Shown: positions 42,940-51,371 of the stretch, one piece after another
How the letters are laid out: the number at the start of each line of letters is the position of its first letter
How positions within the stretch are numbered: the first letter of the stretch is position 1
Source of the DNA: CAMTWZ01 sp041749075
Lineage (GTDB): Bacteria; Bacteroidota; Rhodothermia; Balneolales; HLUCCA01
Direction: 5' to 3'
Assembly (NCBI GenBank): GCA_041749075.1
Contig: JBGTBY010000034.1
Span: 1-64,000, forward strand
Length of the DNA: 64,000 nucleotides
The notes under the pieces: generated by a model
Told to the model about the DNA's origin: nothing
Databases searched by the model: none
The model's input: the letters and a program-made list of their open reading frames with translations, nothing else
Program-made: the position numbers and the translations under genes

Positions 42940-43007
42940 CCGAAAGCAACAACGAATCGCATCATGGCGTACACAAGCCAGATCACTAACAAACTTTATT
43001 CAAGATC

Positions 43008-43943
43008 ATGAACTATTCGATTCTCGGTACGATACTTTTACTGATGACCACCTCCGCAATGGCAACAACCAACGGACGGTCATTTTATGGCGACGAACCC
43101 TATCGGGTTGAGGTTTTCAACGTTTCGGGAACCGGAACTCTCACTGTGCAAACATCCGGTGGGAACATATTGGTGATGGGGACATCCGAATCAACCGCCC
43201 GTGTTGAGATGCATGTCCGCAAAAGCGGTCGGAATTTGACTCCAAGCGACACCGATTTATCGAACTACGATATCACCATTGAAGCAAACGGCTCCAATGT
43301 AATCGCAAAAGCGCAGCGGAACAGCCGTGGCGGCAATATCTGGAGTGGATACAACAATGAGAGCGTATCCTTCACGGTGTATGTCCCAACAGGTTATTCT
43401 TCTGACTTGAGAACCTCGGGCGGACGAATCGGTGTCAGCAAGCTCTCCGGAAAACAAGAATTGCGCACAAGTGGTGGCTCCATCAACCTTGAAACCCTTA
43501 CAGGTGATGTGATTGCCAAAACCAGTGGGGGAACCATCACGATCGCTGGTGTTCATGGGATGCTGGATGCGTCCACATCCGGCGGTACCATCCGAGCTAC
43601 CGATGTGACGGGTGATGTGAGTCTTAAAACATCCGGCGGAAGTATCCGAGTTGAAGGTGCCCGTGGGAAACTCAATGCCGAAACGTCCGGCGGATCGATC
43701 AACGCCACCATCCTTGAAGCGGAAGGCACCATCAACCTGGCAACCAGCGGCGGATCCATCACGGTTCAATTGCCAGAAACACAAGGTTACGACATCGAAG
43801 CTCGTGGCAATCGTGTGAGCATGGACGATGTCAGCTTTAGCGGTCGGTCCGAGCGAGATCGTCTATCCGGAACCATCAACGGAGGCGGCATTCCAGTCCG
43901 ACTTCGAACCAGTGGCGGAAGCGTTCGCATCCAATACCAATAA
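43008..43943 (+). CDS. secreted DUF4097-like beta-repeat protein, TSGGS type
   Basis: 311 residues with a signal peptide (MNYSILGTILLLMTTSAMA). From about residue 140 the sequence is a regular series of strands with T-S-G-G-[ST]-I at intervals of about 20 residues, a beta-helix pattern of DUF4097 proteins. It is a paralogue of the TGSGD-type protein at 1693. Probably periplasmic or surface-exposed. Followed directly by a terminator. Function unknown. Confidence 0.8.
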   Translation: MNYSILGTILLLMTTSAMATTNGRSFYGDEPYRVEVFNVSGTGTLTVQTSGGNILVMGTSESTARVEMHVRKSGRNLTPSDTDLSNYDITIEANGSNVIAKAQRNSRGGNIWSGYNNESVSFTVYVPTGYSSDLRTSGGRIGVSKLSGKQELRTSGGSINLETLTGDVIAKTSGGTITIAGVHGMLDASTSGGTIRATDVTGDVSLKTSGGSIRVEGARGKLNAETSGGSINATILEAEGTINLATSGGSITVQLPETQGYDIEARGNRVSMDDVSFSGRSERDRLSGTINGGGIPVRLRTSGGSVRIQYQ

Positions 43944-43946
43944 ATG

Positions 43947-43975
43947 AAAAGCCCCGGATTCGGGGCTTTTTTTTT
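43947..43975. terminator. bidirectional Rho-independent terminator
   Basis: AAAAGCCCCG, loop GATT, CGGGGCTTTT followed by more T. It serves the rightward DUF4097-like gene; in the other direction the A-run also gives T residues, and the stop codon of the leftward antiporter gene lies in its tail. Confidence 0.85.
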
Positions 43976-45605
43976 AGCTGAAGACCATCAGAAAGCCCAG
44001 CACAACGAAGACGATCAAAACCCCAGCGAGTATTCGATACATATCGGGTTCCAAGCGGGAGCCATCTCCGTTCACTACACCAATCGTCCGCTCCGTGAGT
44101 TGCTTCACAACGCGCTCCGAGCCGTCAAAGAACCCTGCAACCGCCTTCACAAACACGACGCGCACAAAGGGTGCCGAGCGGCGATAAAACCAATCGGTAT
44201 CAAGCGCGATTTTCGCCTCCCCTTCCAATTTCTTGCGCAAAATCCAAAAACCAATGAACGTGAAGACCAGGATTTGGATCATTTCAACGAGATGATACAC
44301 CGTGTAGGGCTTGTAGGTGACCTCAAACGGAAGGAATCGATACAACAGGTCGGGATGCACGCCGAACAGCGTACAGAAGAACGCGCCAAAGCCCATTGCC
44401 ACCAGCATGTTCGTCGGTACGGGACCAACCGTGATATCGCTCTTCGATTCGCCAAACCACGTGAAGTAGGGAAGTTTGAGTCCGGTGTGCAAGAAAGTCC
44501 CGACAGAAGCCAAAATCAGCAGCAACATCGCGATCTCTAAATGCGATTCTCCTGCGGCAGAGACAATCATCGATTTGCTGATGAAGCCGTTGAACAGCGG
44601 AAATCCGGAAATTGAAAACGCTCCGATCATGTACAAGAAGACGGCCATCTTCATCTTGGATGCGATGCCGCCTAGCTCCGTCAATTTCGATTTGCCGGTC
44701 GCATATAAGACGGTTCCGGCGCCCATGAACAGCAACGACTTATATAGGATGTGGCTAAACGCGTGTGCCGCGGTTCCATTCAACGCCATTTCGGTGCCAA
44801 TACCGATACCCGCCACCATATAACCGACCTGACTGATGATGTGATAGGCTAGGATTTGTCGGATGTCGTTCGCCAAAACCGCATAAACCACACCATACAA
44901 GGCCATTGCCACACCAAACCAGATCAGGATATCCCAACCCGGAAAAATGCGCATCAGCACAAACACAGCGGATTTTGTTGTAAAGGCACTCATGAAAACC
45001 GCTCCGGTGATAGTCGCTTTCGGGTAGGCATCCGGCAACCACGCATTCAAAGGTGGAATGGCGGTATTCAACGCCACACCCAAAAGAATCAGCACGGATG
45101 AGAGTGAGTACGCATCTGGCAGACTGGTGATGAGGGTCGAGCCTGTTTCACTGACCAGCATCAGGATTCCAGCGAACAGCAAGCTGCCCCCGAAAATGTG
45201 AACCGCCAGATATCGCATACCAGCTTCTTGCGATTCCGTGGTGCGATTGGCCCAAATCAGATACGTCGAGCTGATCGCCATCAGCTCCCAAAACACAAAT
45301 AGTGTATAATAATCTTGTGCAAGAACGACTCCCATCGCGCCTCCCGCATACACCATCGCCGATATCTGTTGCAAGGTGTCGCGAATGTGATAGGCGTAAA
45401 TCCCACCAATAGAAGCGATCATCGCGAAGATGGTTCCAAAAACCAGGCTCAGCTTGTCCGCATCGCTATAGATCCATAACGCGGCAAGCGCCAACATCGG
45501 AACCAGCACGAAAAACGGCGAACGCAGTCTCTGAGGAAGCACCCCTAGCACAGCGGCGCCCACAATCAGGATCAAAGCCGGGGAAAAGAGGATCTCAGCG
45601 CTCAT
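43974..45605 (-). CDS. Mrp-type antiporter subunit, NuoL/M/N family (third D-like subunit)
   Basis: 543 residues, about 14 helices plus a C-terminal extension with two further helices. Proton-antiporter family motifs: LFVFWELMAISSTYLIW (Glu in TM5 region), LNTAIPPLNAWLPDAYP, FTTKSAVFVLMR (Lys), HAFSHILYKSLLFMGAG (His/Lys). It may replace the large N-terminal part of MrpA, which is otherwise missing. It is the last gene of the operon and overlaps the small membrane protein gene by 11 bp. Confidence 0.88.
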   Translation of the reverse strand: MSAEILFSPALILIVGAAVLGVLPQRLRSPFFVLVPMLALAALWIYSDADKLSLVFGTIFAMIASIGGIYAYHIRDTLQQISAMVYAGGAMGVVLAQDYYTLFVFWELMAISSTYLIWANRTTESQEAGMRYLAVHIFGGSLLFAGILMLVSETGSTLITSLPDAYSLSSVLILLGVALNTAIPPLNAWLPDAYPKATITGAVFMSAFTTKSAVFVLMRIFPGWDILIWFGVAMALYGVVYAVLANDIRQILAYHIISQVGYMVAGIGIGTEMALNGTAAHAFSHILYKSLLFMGAGTVLYATGKSKLTELGGIASKMKMAVFLYMIGAFSISGFPLFNGFISKSMIVSAAGESHLEIAMLLLILASVGTFLHTGLKLPYFTWFGESKSDITVGPVPTNMLVAMGFGAFFCTLFGVHPDLLYRFLPFEVTYKPYTVYHLVEMIQILVFTFIGFWILRKKLEGEAKIALDTDWFYRRSAPFVRVVFVKAVAGFFDGSERVVKQLTERTIGVVNGDGSRLEPDMYRILAGVLIVFVVLGFLMVFS

Positions 45606-45810
45606 AGTACTGCTCGTCTCTGAAAAGAATGGCGTAGCCGATCCACTTCGAGATATAAATGATGAGAATGCAACTGATGAAGCCCCAAATGATGTAGAAT
45701 CCGGGAATCTTGTTCCACCAATGCGAATCGTAACCCGAAAGAAGCGTGAACTCCAGGATGAGGCTGATGAGAGTCAGGATTCCAAGCGCAAGCCAATGCC
45801 ACGTTTTCAT
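45595..45810 (-). CDS. 71-residue two-helix protein of the Mrp operon
   Basis: Two hydrophobic segments (LALGILTLISLILEFTLL; FYIIWGFISCILIIYISKWIGYA) separated by a short loop, ending DEQYYER. It sits between two NuoL/N-like genes, one base after one and overlapping the next, so it is translated within the operon. It is a candidate accessory subunit of the antiporter complex; no family recognised. Confidence 0.8.
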   Translation of the reverse strand: MKTWHWLALGILTLISLILEFTLLSGYDSHWWNKIPGFYIIWGFISCILIIYISKWIGYAILFRDEQYYER

Positions 45811-45811
45811 A

Positions 45812-47293
45812 TCAGTTTCCTGTGATTAAAGTATTCGAGATCGCTTCAGCCAATTCATAGAAATGGAAGAACAGGTTCGGAAAGAGTCCGAACACGATCG
45901 ACAAAATGGCTGTGATCATGATGGGAACGACCATGAATGGGGATGCTTCACCATAGCCTTCCAAGCCCTTTCCTTCGCGGAAATAGGCGCGTTGGATGAT
46001 GGGGAAGAAATAACCGATGTTCAATAACCCACTGACGACAAGGATGCCGACCGGAATCAGCATGTCGCCCTGTAAAGATCCCAAAGCCAAGGTCCATTTG
46101 CTCACAAAGCCGTTCAGGGGTGGAACGCCGGCAAGGCCCATCGCTCCGATGGTGAACGCCGCCATGGTCCAGGGCATCGCTTTTGCAATGCCATTCAGAT
46201 CGCTGATGTTTTCCTTGTGCAAATTCACATAGATCGCACCCGCGCAGAAGAAGAGAGTGATTTTCATGGTCGCGTGAGCCGCGATGTGCAGCATGCTTCC
46301 CATGTAGCCGAGGGAGGTGAGCATGGCTGCGCCCATTACGATATAGGACAGGTGTCCGACGGTGGAATACGCCAACCGACGCTTCAGATTGTCCTGATTA
46401 AACGCCATGAGCGACGCGACGATTACCGTCGTTCCGGCCAGCACCATCAAGATGTCATTCAAACCGAATTCCGCCATCACATCGGTCCCGATGATGAACC
46501 CGACCACGCGGATCACGCCGAATACCCCGGATTTCACAACGGCAACGGCATGAAGCAAGGCACTCACGGGCGTAGGCGCCGCCATTGCGCTCGGCAACCA
46601 AGAGTGGATCGGCATCATCCCTGCCTTTACACCCACTCCCCCGACGAAAAGTAGAAATATGACAACCATCATCGCAAACGACATATCTGTGCCCGCAAAC
46701 AACCCACCTGGAGTGAAATCCATCGAACCTGTGTAGGTGTAGGTCAGTACCGACGCCGCGATCAACAGAACCCCCGCCGTGAGCGTGTACACCAAGTACT
46801 GCCGCCCCGCCGAAATCGCCGCCGCATTCTCCTTATGGATCACAAGCGGATAGGTGGCCAAGGTCAGCATCTCATAAAAGAGAATGAACGTGATCAGATT
46901 TCCCGAGAACGCGATTCCAATCGTGGCCGACAAACACACCGCAAAGCTTGCGAAATACCGTGTCTGATTCTTCTCCTCGTTATCGCGCATGTACCCGATA
47001 GAGTAGAACGACGTCACCATCCACAAACCGGAAGCGATCATGGCGAAATAAATGCCAAACGCATCCGCTTTCAACACAATCGGAACGCCGGGGATGATTT
47101 CGAACAACGTGGTTTGCACCGAGCTGCCGCTCAAAGCCACCGGCAGAAGCGACATCACCAATCCGAATTTGATGATCGATGCCAATATGGTCCAGAACTC
47201 ACGCAGATTCGGCTTCTTATCGCTGAACAGAATGAATGGAACCGCCGCAAGCGACACCAGAACCGCGAATAATGGTGTGTAGGACTCAACCAT
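45812..47293 (-). CDS. Mrp-type antiporter subunit D-like (second)
   Basis: 493 residues, about 14 helices. Family motifs ITFILFYEMLTLATYPLVIH, GVKAGMMPIHSWLPSAMAAPTPVSALLHAVAVVKSGVFGVIRV and HAATMKITLFFCAGAI-like HIAAHATMKITLFF. Membrane subunit that moves protons or Na+ across the membrane. It overlaps the upstream mrpD-like gene by 8 bp. Confidence 0.9.
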   Translation of the reverse strand: MVESYTPLFAVLVSLAAVPFILFSDKKPNLREFWTILASIIKFGLVMSLLPVALSGSSVQTTLFEIIPGVPIVLKADAFGIYFAMIASGLWMVTSFYSIGYMRDNEEKNQTRYFASFAVCLSATIGIAFSGNLITFILFYEMLTLATYPLVIHKENAAAISAGRQYLVYTLTAGVLLIAASVLTYTYTGSMDFTPGGLFAGTDMSFAMMVVIFLLFVGGVGVKAGMMPIHSWLPSAMAAPTPVSALLHAVAVVKSGVFGVIRVVGFIIGTDVMAEFGLNDILMVLAGTTVIVASLMAFNQDNLKRRLAYSTVGHLSYIVMGAAMLTSLGYMGSMLHIAAHATMKITLFFCAGAIYVNLHKENISDLNGIAKAMPWTMAAFTIGAMGLAGVPPLNGFVSKWTLALGSLQGDMLIPVGILVVSGLLNIGYFFPIIQRAYFREGKGLEGYGEASPFMVVPIMITAILSIVFGLFPNLFFHFYELAEAISNTLITGN

Positions 47294-48746
47294 ACATAGG
47301 AAGGATTGTGGACACGATCCAAGCGTTCGCGAGTCCGATGACCAATAAAGCGATTGCCAACACGATTGTCGGAATCAGCATGGATGCAGGTACTTCGTTG
47401 TACTCGGTGGATGCGTCCGATTTCGTCAGATACACGTTTTCGATGATCCGGAAGAAGTACACCGCGTTCAGCAAGGAGCTCACCAAGATCACCGCAAGGA
47501 ACAGCCAATCTCCGTTTTGAACGGTTCCCATCGCCAGATACCATTTGCTAAAAAAACCTGCCAATGGTGGCAATCCGATCATGGAAATCGCTGCGATGGT
47601 GAACGACATCATTGTCCATGGGTATTTCTTGGAATACGATTTGTCGAAGCGAGTCACATCCGTATGCCCTTCGCGGAATTCGATATTCCCGGAAACCAAG
47701 AACAAGCATCCTTTCATGACGGCGTGATTCAACACATGAAGTACCGCGCCCACAAATCCGATCGGGTTTGCAAGACTCATTCCGAGCAGGATATAGCCAA
47801 TCTGGGACACCGAACTATACGCCAACATCCGCTTCAGATCGGTCTGACGAATCACCAAAATCGATCCATAAATGATTCCCGCGCTAGCCAACACGCCGAT
47901 GATGGTGGACAGTGGAACAACGGCATCCATCAGGTCGATTCCGAACATCATCAATAGAACTCGAATGAGCACATACGCCGCCACTTTTGTGCCGATTGGG
48001 GCCACCAGGGCGGATGCGGTTGAATTCGCGTTGGTATACACATCGGGTAGCCAGCCATGCATCGGATACAAAGCCGCCTTGATGCCCATGCCCACGGTGA
48101 TGAGGATAAGTCCGGTAACGACAGCAGGCTGCATCGCGAATTGAGGCAGCATCGCTTTCATGTCGATGATGTTCAGCGTACCGGTTACCGTGTATAGAAA
48201 CCCGACGCCCAACAAATAAAAGGATCCGCCAACGGTGCCGATGATCAGATAACGAAAGGCTGCAAAGGGAGCGGCTGGCCGACCGATCGATAATAAGGCA
48301 TAAGCCGACAGCGATGAGATTTCGAGAAAGACAAATAAGTTGAACAAATCACCGGTAAGCACAATGCCATTCAAACCCAGCATCATGAGCATGGCCAGAG
48401 CAAAGAACGGCATTTCTTTGCCTTTCAGCTCGGCTTGGGACACATGCTTGGAATGCATCAGCACAAAGAATGCAACGACATTGATCACCATCACAATGAA
48501 GGATGAGAGTCCGTCGTACACGAATTCGATGCCGATGGGCGGTTCCCATCCACCGAAACGATAGCGGATGGGATCCATTCCGATTTGGGAGATAAACCCG
48601 TAGATGCTGAATCCGGCAGAAAGTCCGGATCCGATCAGCGCCAAGGGCTGAGATAAGCGGGATTTCCAAAATCCGACCAGTGGAATGAGCAAAGCCCAAA
48701 CCAAAAAGACGAACGGAATGATGATGGGTAGTTGCGAAATACTCAC
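47286..48746 (-). CDS. mrpD: Na+/H+ antiporter subunit D
   Basis: 486 residues, closest of the three to canonical MrpD: LFNLFVFLEISSLSAYALLS, GMGIKAALYPMHGWLPDVYTNANSTASALVAPIGTKVAAYVLIRV and LHVLNHAVMKGCLFLVSGNI. It follows mrpC with a 4-bp overlap, as in standard mrp operons. An inner-membrane, complex I-related ion channel subunit. Confidence 0.92.
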   Translation of the reverse strand: MSISQLPIIIPFVFLVWALLIPLVGFWKSRLSQPLALIGSGLSAGFSIYGFISQIGMDPIRYRFGGWEPPIGIEFVYDGLSSFIVMVINVVAFFVLMHSKHVSQAELKGKEMPFFALAMLMMLGLNGIVLTGDLFNLFVFLEISSLSAYALLSIGRPAAPFAAFRYLIIGTVGGSFYLLGVGFLYTVTGTLNIIDMKAMLPQFAMQPAVVTGLILITVGMGIKAALYPMHGWLPDVYTNANSTASALVAPIGTKVAAYVLIRVLLMMFGIDLMDAVVPLSTIIGVLASAGIIYGSILVIRQTDLKRMLAYSSVSQIGYILLGMSLANPIGFVGAVLHVLNHAVMKGCLFLVSGNIEFREGHTDVTRFDKSYSKKYPWTMMSFTIAAISMIGLPPLAGFFSKWYLAMGTVQNGDWLFLAVILVSSLLNAVYFFRIIENVYLTKSDASTEYNEVPASMLIPTIVLAIALLVIGLANAWIVSTILPMYG

Positions 48747-49111
48747 TGGATCTTATTCAGGATTTCGGTCTCATCAAGGGTTTTGTACCGGTTCCAAATG
48801 GCGATCAATAAGGCAAAACCGACACCCAATGTGGCCACACCCACCACAATCGCGGTAAGCATGAGCGTGTGCGGAAGCGGATTCAAATAATTGGCGACAT
48901 CGGCCGTCGGGATACCGGGATCGCGAACCGGCACGGTGGCATCCCACTTCGTGGCGATGGAAACCCAAAAAAGAATGATGGCGGATTGCAAAATCGACAG
49001 CCCGATTGCCTTTTTGACCAGATTGCGCTTGAATAGGATGCCATATAAACCGACGCAAATCAGTGCGATGGTCAGCCAATAGGAATAATGTCCGATCAGA
49101 AACTCACCCAT
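48743..49111 (-). CDS. mrpC: Na+/H+ antiporter subunit C (NuoK-like)
   Basis: 122 residues, three helices, with LICVGLYGILFKRNLVKKAIGLSILQSAIILFWVS and a C-terminal TLMLTAIVVGVATLGVGFALLIAI carrying the NuoK-like pattern. Overlaps mrpD and shares a base with mrpB. Confidence 0.93.
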   Translation of the reverse strand: MGEFLIGHYSYWLTIALICVGLYGILFKRNLVKKAIGLSILQSAIILFWVSIATKWDATVPVRDPGIPTADVANYLNPLPHTLMLTAIVVGVATLGVGFALLIAIWNRYKTLDETEILNKIQ

Positions 49112-49545
49112 CAGTCTTCCCCCTTCACCATATTATCGAACAGCATCACCAATATGGCCATCACGGCTAAGCCGATGCCCACTTCGATGATGAGCAAGCC
49201 ATAAAACCGAAGCATGGCGGGTTCAAGTCCAGGTATAGGAAGCTCGCTGTAATCCAAGAAATAGCCTCCCATGAGAACGGAAACGAGTCCGGTACCGAAA
49301 TAAATCACGATTCCCAATAAGGCCATGGGCATCGTGAGCGCTTCTTTCAATTGCGAGTTGCCGACATTCGGGCTGGATGCCAGTCGTACCAACAGGATGG
49401 ATGCGGCCAACAATGCGCCCCCTTGGAATCCACCTCCCGGACTATAATGCCCGTGTGCGATCACATACAGGCCGAACAGCATGATGTACGGACTCAGAAA
49501 TCGAGCCCCGAGCTGAATGATCGGGCTTGTCATTTCGCTTCTCAT
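49111..49545 (-). CDS. mrpB: Na+/H+ antiporter subunit B
   Basis: 144 residues, four helices, with the MnhB signature YVIAHGHYSPGGGFQGGALLAAS. It overlaps the MbhE-like gene by 4 bp. Confidence 0.93.
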   Translation of the reverse strand: MRSEMTSPIIQLGARFLSPYIMLFGLYVIAHGHYSPGGGFQGGALLAASILLVRLASSPNVGNSQLKEALTMPMALLGIVIYFGTGLVSVLMGGYFLDYSELPIPGLEPAMLRFYGLLIIEVGIGLAVMAILVMLFDNMVKGED

Positions 49546-49841
49546 GGCTTGCGCGCCCCCCTCAGCAATAGCAAGGCCACCAGACCTGCCGTAAAAATCA
49601 CAACTTCTTCGCCGAGCGTATCTATTCCCCTGTAATCACCCAGAATGACCGTCACCATGTTCGGGGTTTTCGCATCCACATAGGCCTGGCTGATATAATA
49701 ATTTCCAGGAACCGCCGTGCCGGATACGCTTTCCTGCGCATGCATTCGGTTCGTGGCATCGCCGCGTAATGGTAAATCCGAGGCGCCATAAATAAGCAAT
49801 GCCCCGAACATCGACAGTAGAAGGAGTTTGTAGTACTTCAA
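49542..49841 (-). CDS. MbhE-like subunit (C-terminal end of a split MrpA)
   Basis: 99 residues: an N-terminal helix (LLLLSMFGALLIYGASDL), a periplasmic stretch and a C-terminal helix with NMVTVILGDYRGIDTLGEEVVIFTAGLVALLLL. The VTVILGDYRGIDTLGE motif is found in the last part of MrpA/MnhA or in the separate MbhE subunit of membrane hydrogenases. Here it is encoded separately. Confidence 0.87.
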   Translation of the reverse strand: MKYYKLLLLSMFGALLIYGASDLPLRGDATNRMHAQESVSGTAVPGNYYISQAYVDAKTPNMVTVILGDYRGIDTLGEEVVIFTAGLVALLLLRGARKP

Positions 49842-50080
49842 TCGTCCGCCTTTTGCTTGGTTTGATAGATGGCCACCACAAATAAAATTCCTGTGATGCC
49901 CGCCCCAACAACCGCTTCAGTGAATGCTACGTCCACCGCGCCCATCGTTGTGAATAAAAGGGCCATCGCGAAACTGAATACCGTCAGCACCACAACCGCC
50001 ACCAACAAATCCTTCGACTCCAGTGCGAGAACGGCCATCATGAAGATGAAAAAGTAGATGATGAGCTCAAGACCCCACAT
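49838..50080 (-). CDS. DUF4040/MbhD-like subunit (split MrpA)
   Basis: 80 residues from the ATG at 50080, which has GAGGAGGAGA just upstream; an in-frame start at 50113 is possible. Three helices with DLLVAVVVLTVFSFAMALLFTTMGAVDVAFTEAVVGAGITGILFVVAI, the DUF4040 pattern (conserved A-x-D-V-A-F-T-E-A). It corresponds to a segment fused into MrpA in Bacillus. It overlaps mrpG by 14 bp. Confidence 0.9.
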   Translation of the reverse strand: MWGLELIIYFFIFMMAVLALESKDLLVAVVVLTVFSFAMALLFTTMGAVDVAFTEAVVGAGITGILFVVAIYQTKQKADD

Positions 50081-50411
50081 TGCTCTCCTCCTCTTCTTTG
50101 TTCTTGGATTCACCCAACACCGGCTTCAATCCCTTTTTCAATGCCGCCATCCCCAAGGCATGCGACCCAATCGGATTCGACAAGGCCACCAGAATGAAAA
50201 TGAACGACAATTTTAGGCTGTTGAGGGTGAATCCTTCAAATACGATCAATCCCATCACAACCAACAAAACACCCAATGTGTCGGACTTGCTCACGGCATG
50301 TGTCCTGGAATAAAAATCCGGAAGTCGCAGGACTCCAATCCCAGCCACGAAAATGAAAAAGATTCCAGCTCCGATGAATGCGATACTGATGATATTCTGA
50401 ATCTCACCCAT
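50067..50411 (-). CDS. mrpG: Na+/H+ antiporter subunit G
   Basis: 114 residues, three helices and a charged C-terminal tail. GVLRLPDFYSRTHAVSKSDTLGVLLVVMG is the MnhG/PhaG signature. It shares one base with mrpF. Confidence 0.93.
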   Translation of the reverse strand: MGEIQNIISIAFIGAGIFFIFVAGIGVLRLPDFYSRTHAVSKSDTLGVLLVVMGLIVFEGFTLNSLKLSFIFILVALSNPIGSHALGMAALKKGLKPVLGESKNKEEEESNVGS

Positions 50412-50680
50412 CAGAATTCCCCCTTATCCGTGGTCATGTATTTGGCGATGGCGATCGAGCCCACAAATCCCAAAATCGCATAAGCCAGCGTGATGTCGAT
50501 GAACATGTCGATGCGGCCATACACATATCCGATCAAGCAAATCAGGACGATGGTTTTCGTTGCGATGGCATTCACACCAACGAGGCGGTCGAAAATGGTT
50601 GGTCCTTTCACCACGCGATAAACGGGTATCCATATGATGGCGGTAAGCAGAATGGCCGCACCTAGAAAAAAGGTTTCCAT
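50411..50680 (-). CDS. mrpF: Na+/H+ antiporter subunit F
   Basis: 89 residues, three helices, with the family motif VVKGPTIFDRLVGVNAIATKTIVLICLIG. It lies between mrpE and mrpG with 1-bp overlaps. Confidence 0.93.
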   Translation of the reverse strand: METFFLGAAILLTAIIWIPVYRVVKGPTIFDRLVGVNAIATKTIVLICLIGYVYGRIDMFIDITLAYAILGFVGSIAIAKYMTTDKGEF

Positions 50681-51267
50681 CAGAGCGCCTCCCCATCATA
50701 AATAATGCGCACATCACTCACCACTTGGCGCACATCCGATGTGAATAATTTCAAGACATTTCGTGGCATGGTATCATCGATGATGCCGGCGTACGATTCA
50801 GGTACCAAAGCATGCACCGTGAATTCATTGTCTTGGATGTCGAGCGTCAAGGTTCCTGGCGTGAGTGTGATGGAATTTCCCAAGATCACACGGGCTTGCG
50901 TGTTCGGAAGATCCGCTTTGAATTTGACGATGCAGGTTCGATTCGCAAGGCGGGGTGATAAAATCACACCGGCAACATGGATTCCTGAAATCACAATCTG
51001 GACCACCAACCATCCGATATAATAGACACCGTAACCATATCGGATTTGTGACAACACGTCTTCATCGTCACCGAAATATTTGAGGCTTTTCAACTTGGCG
51101 TCGATTCCCATCACGATGGCCACACATACCACACCCATGCCGATGTGAAACACATCATAAAAACCACTCATGACTAGCCAGAAAGACATGAGAAAGCTGA
51201 AAGACACGATTAAACTGAAATAGGATCGTTTTTTCACGTGTGTCGATAGATGACCGGTTCCGAACAT
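50680..51267 (-). CDS. mrpE: Na+/H+ antiporter subunit E
   Basis: 195 residues. N-terminal helices (FSLIVSFSFLMSFWLVMSGFYDVFHIGMGVVC) and a cytoplasmic half with VILGNSITLTPGTLTLDIQDNEFTVHALV, diagnostic of MnhE/PhaE. First gene of the operon E-F-G-(DUF4040)-(MbhE)-B-C-D-D-small-D. The 104-bp gap upstream holds the promoter, shared divergently with uvrA. Confidence 0.92.
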   Translation of the reverse strand: MFGTGHLSTHVKKRSYFSLIVSFSFLMSFWLVMSGFYDVFHIGMGVVCVAIVMGIDAKLKSLKYFGDDEDVLSQIRYGYGVYYIGWLVVQIVISGIHVAGVILSPRLANRTCIVKFKADLPNTQARVILGNSITLTPGTLTLDIQDNEFTVHALVPESYAGIIDDTMPRNVLKLFTSDVRQVVSDVRIIYDGEAL

Positions 51268-51371
51268 ATCAAATTTTCATCAATTTTTTACCGAAAATCG
51301 GCATTGCAAGCGATTAAACAAGATTTTTTAACATCGTTTGGGACGATTTGGATGCGTAACTTACTCGGCTG

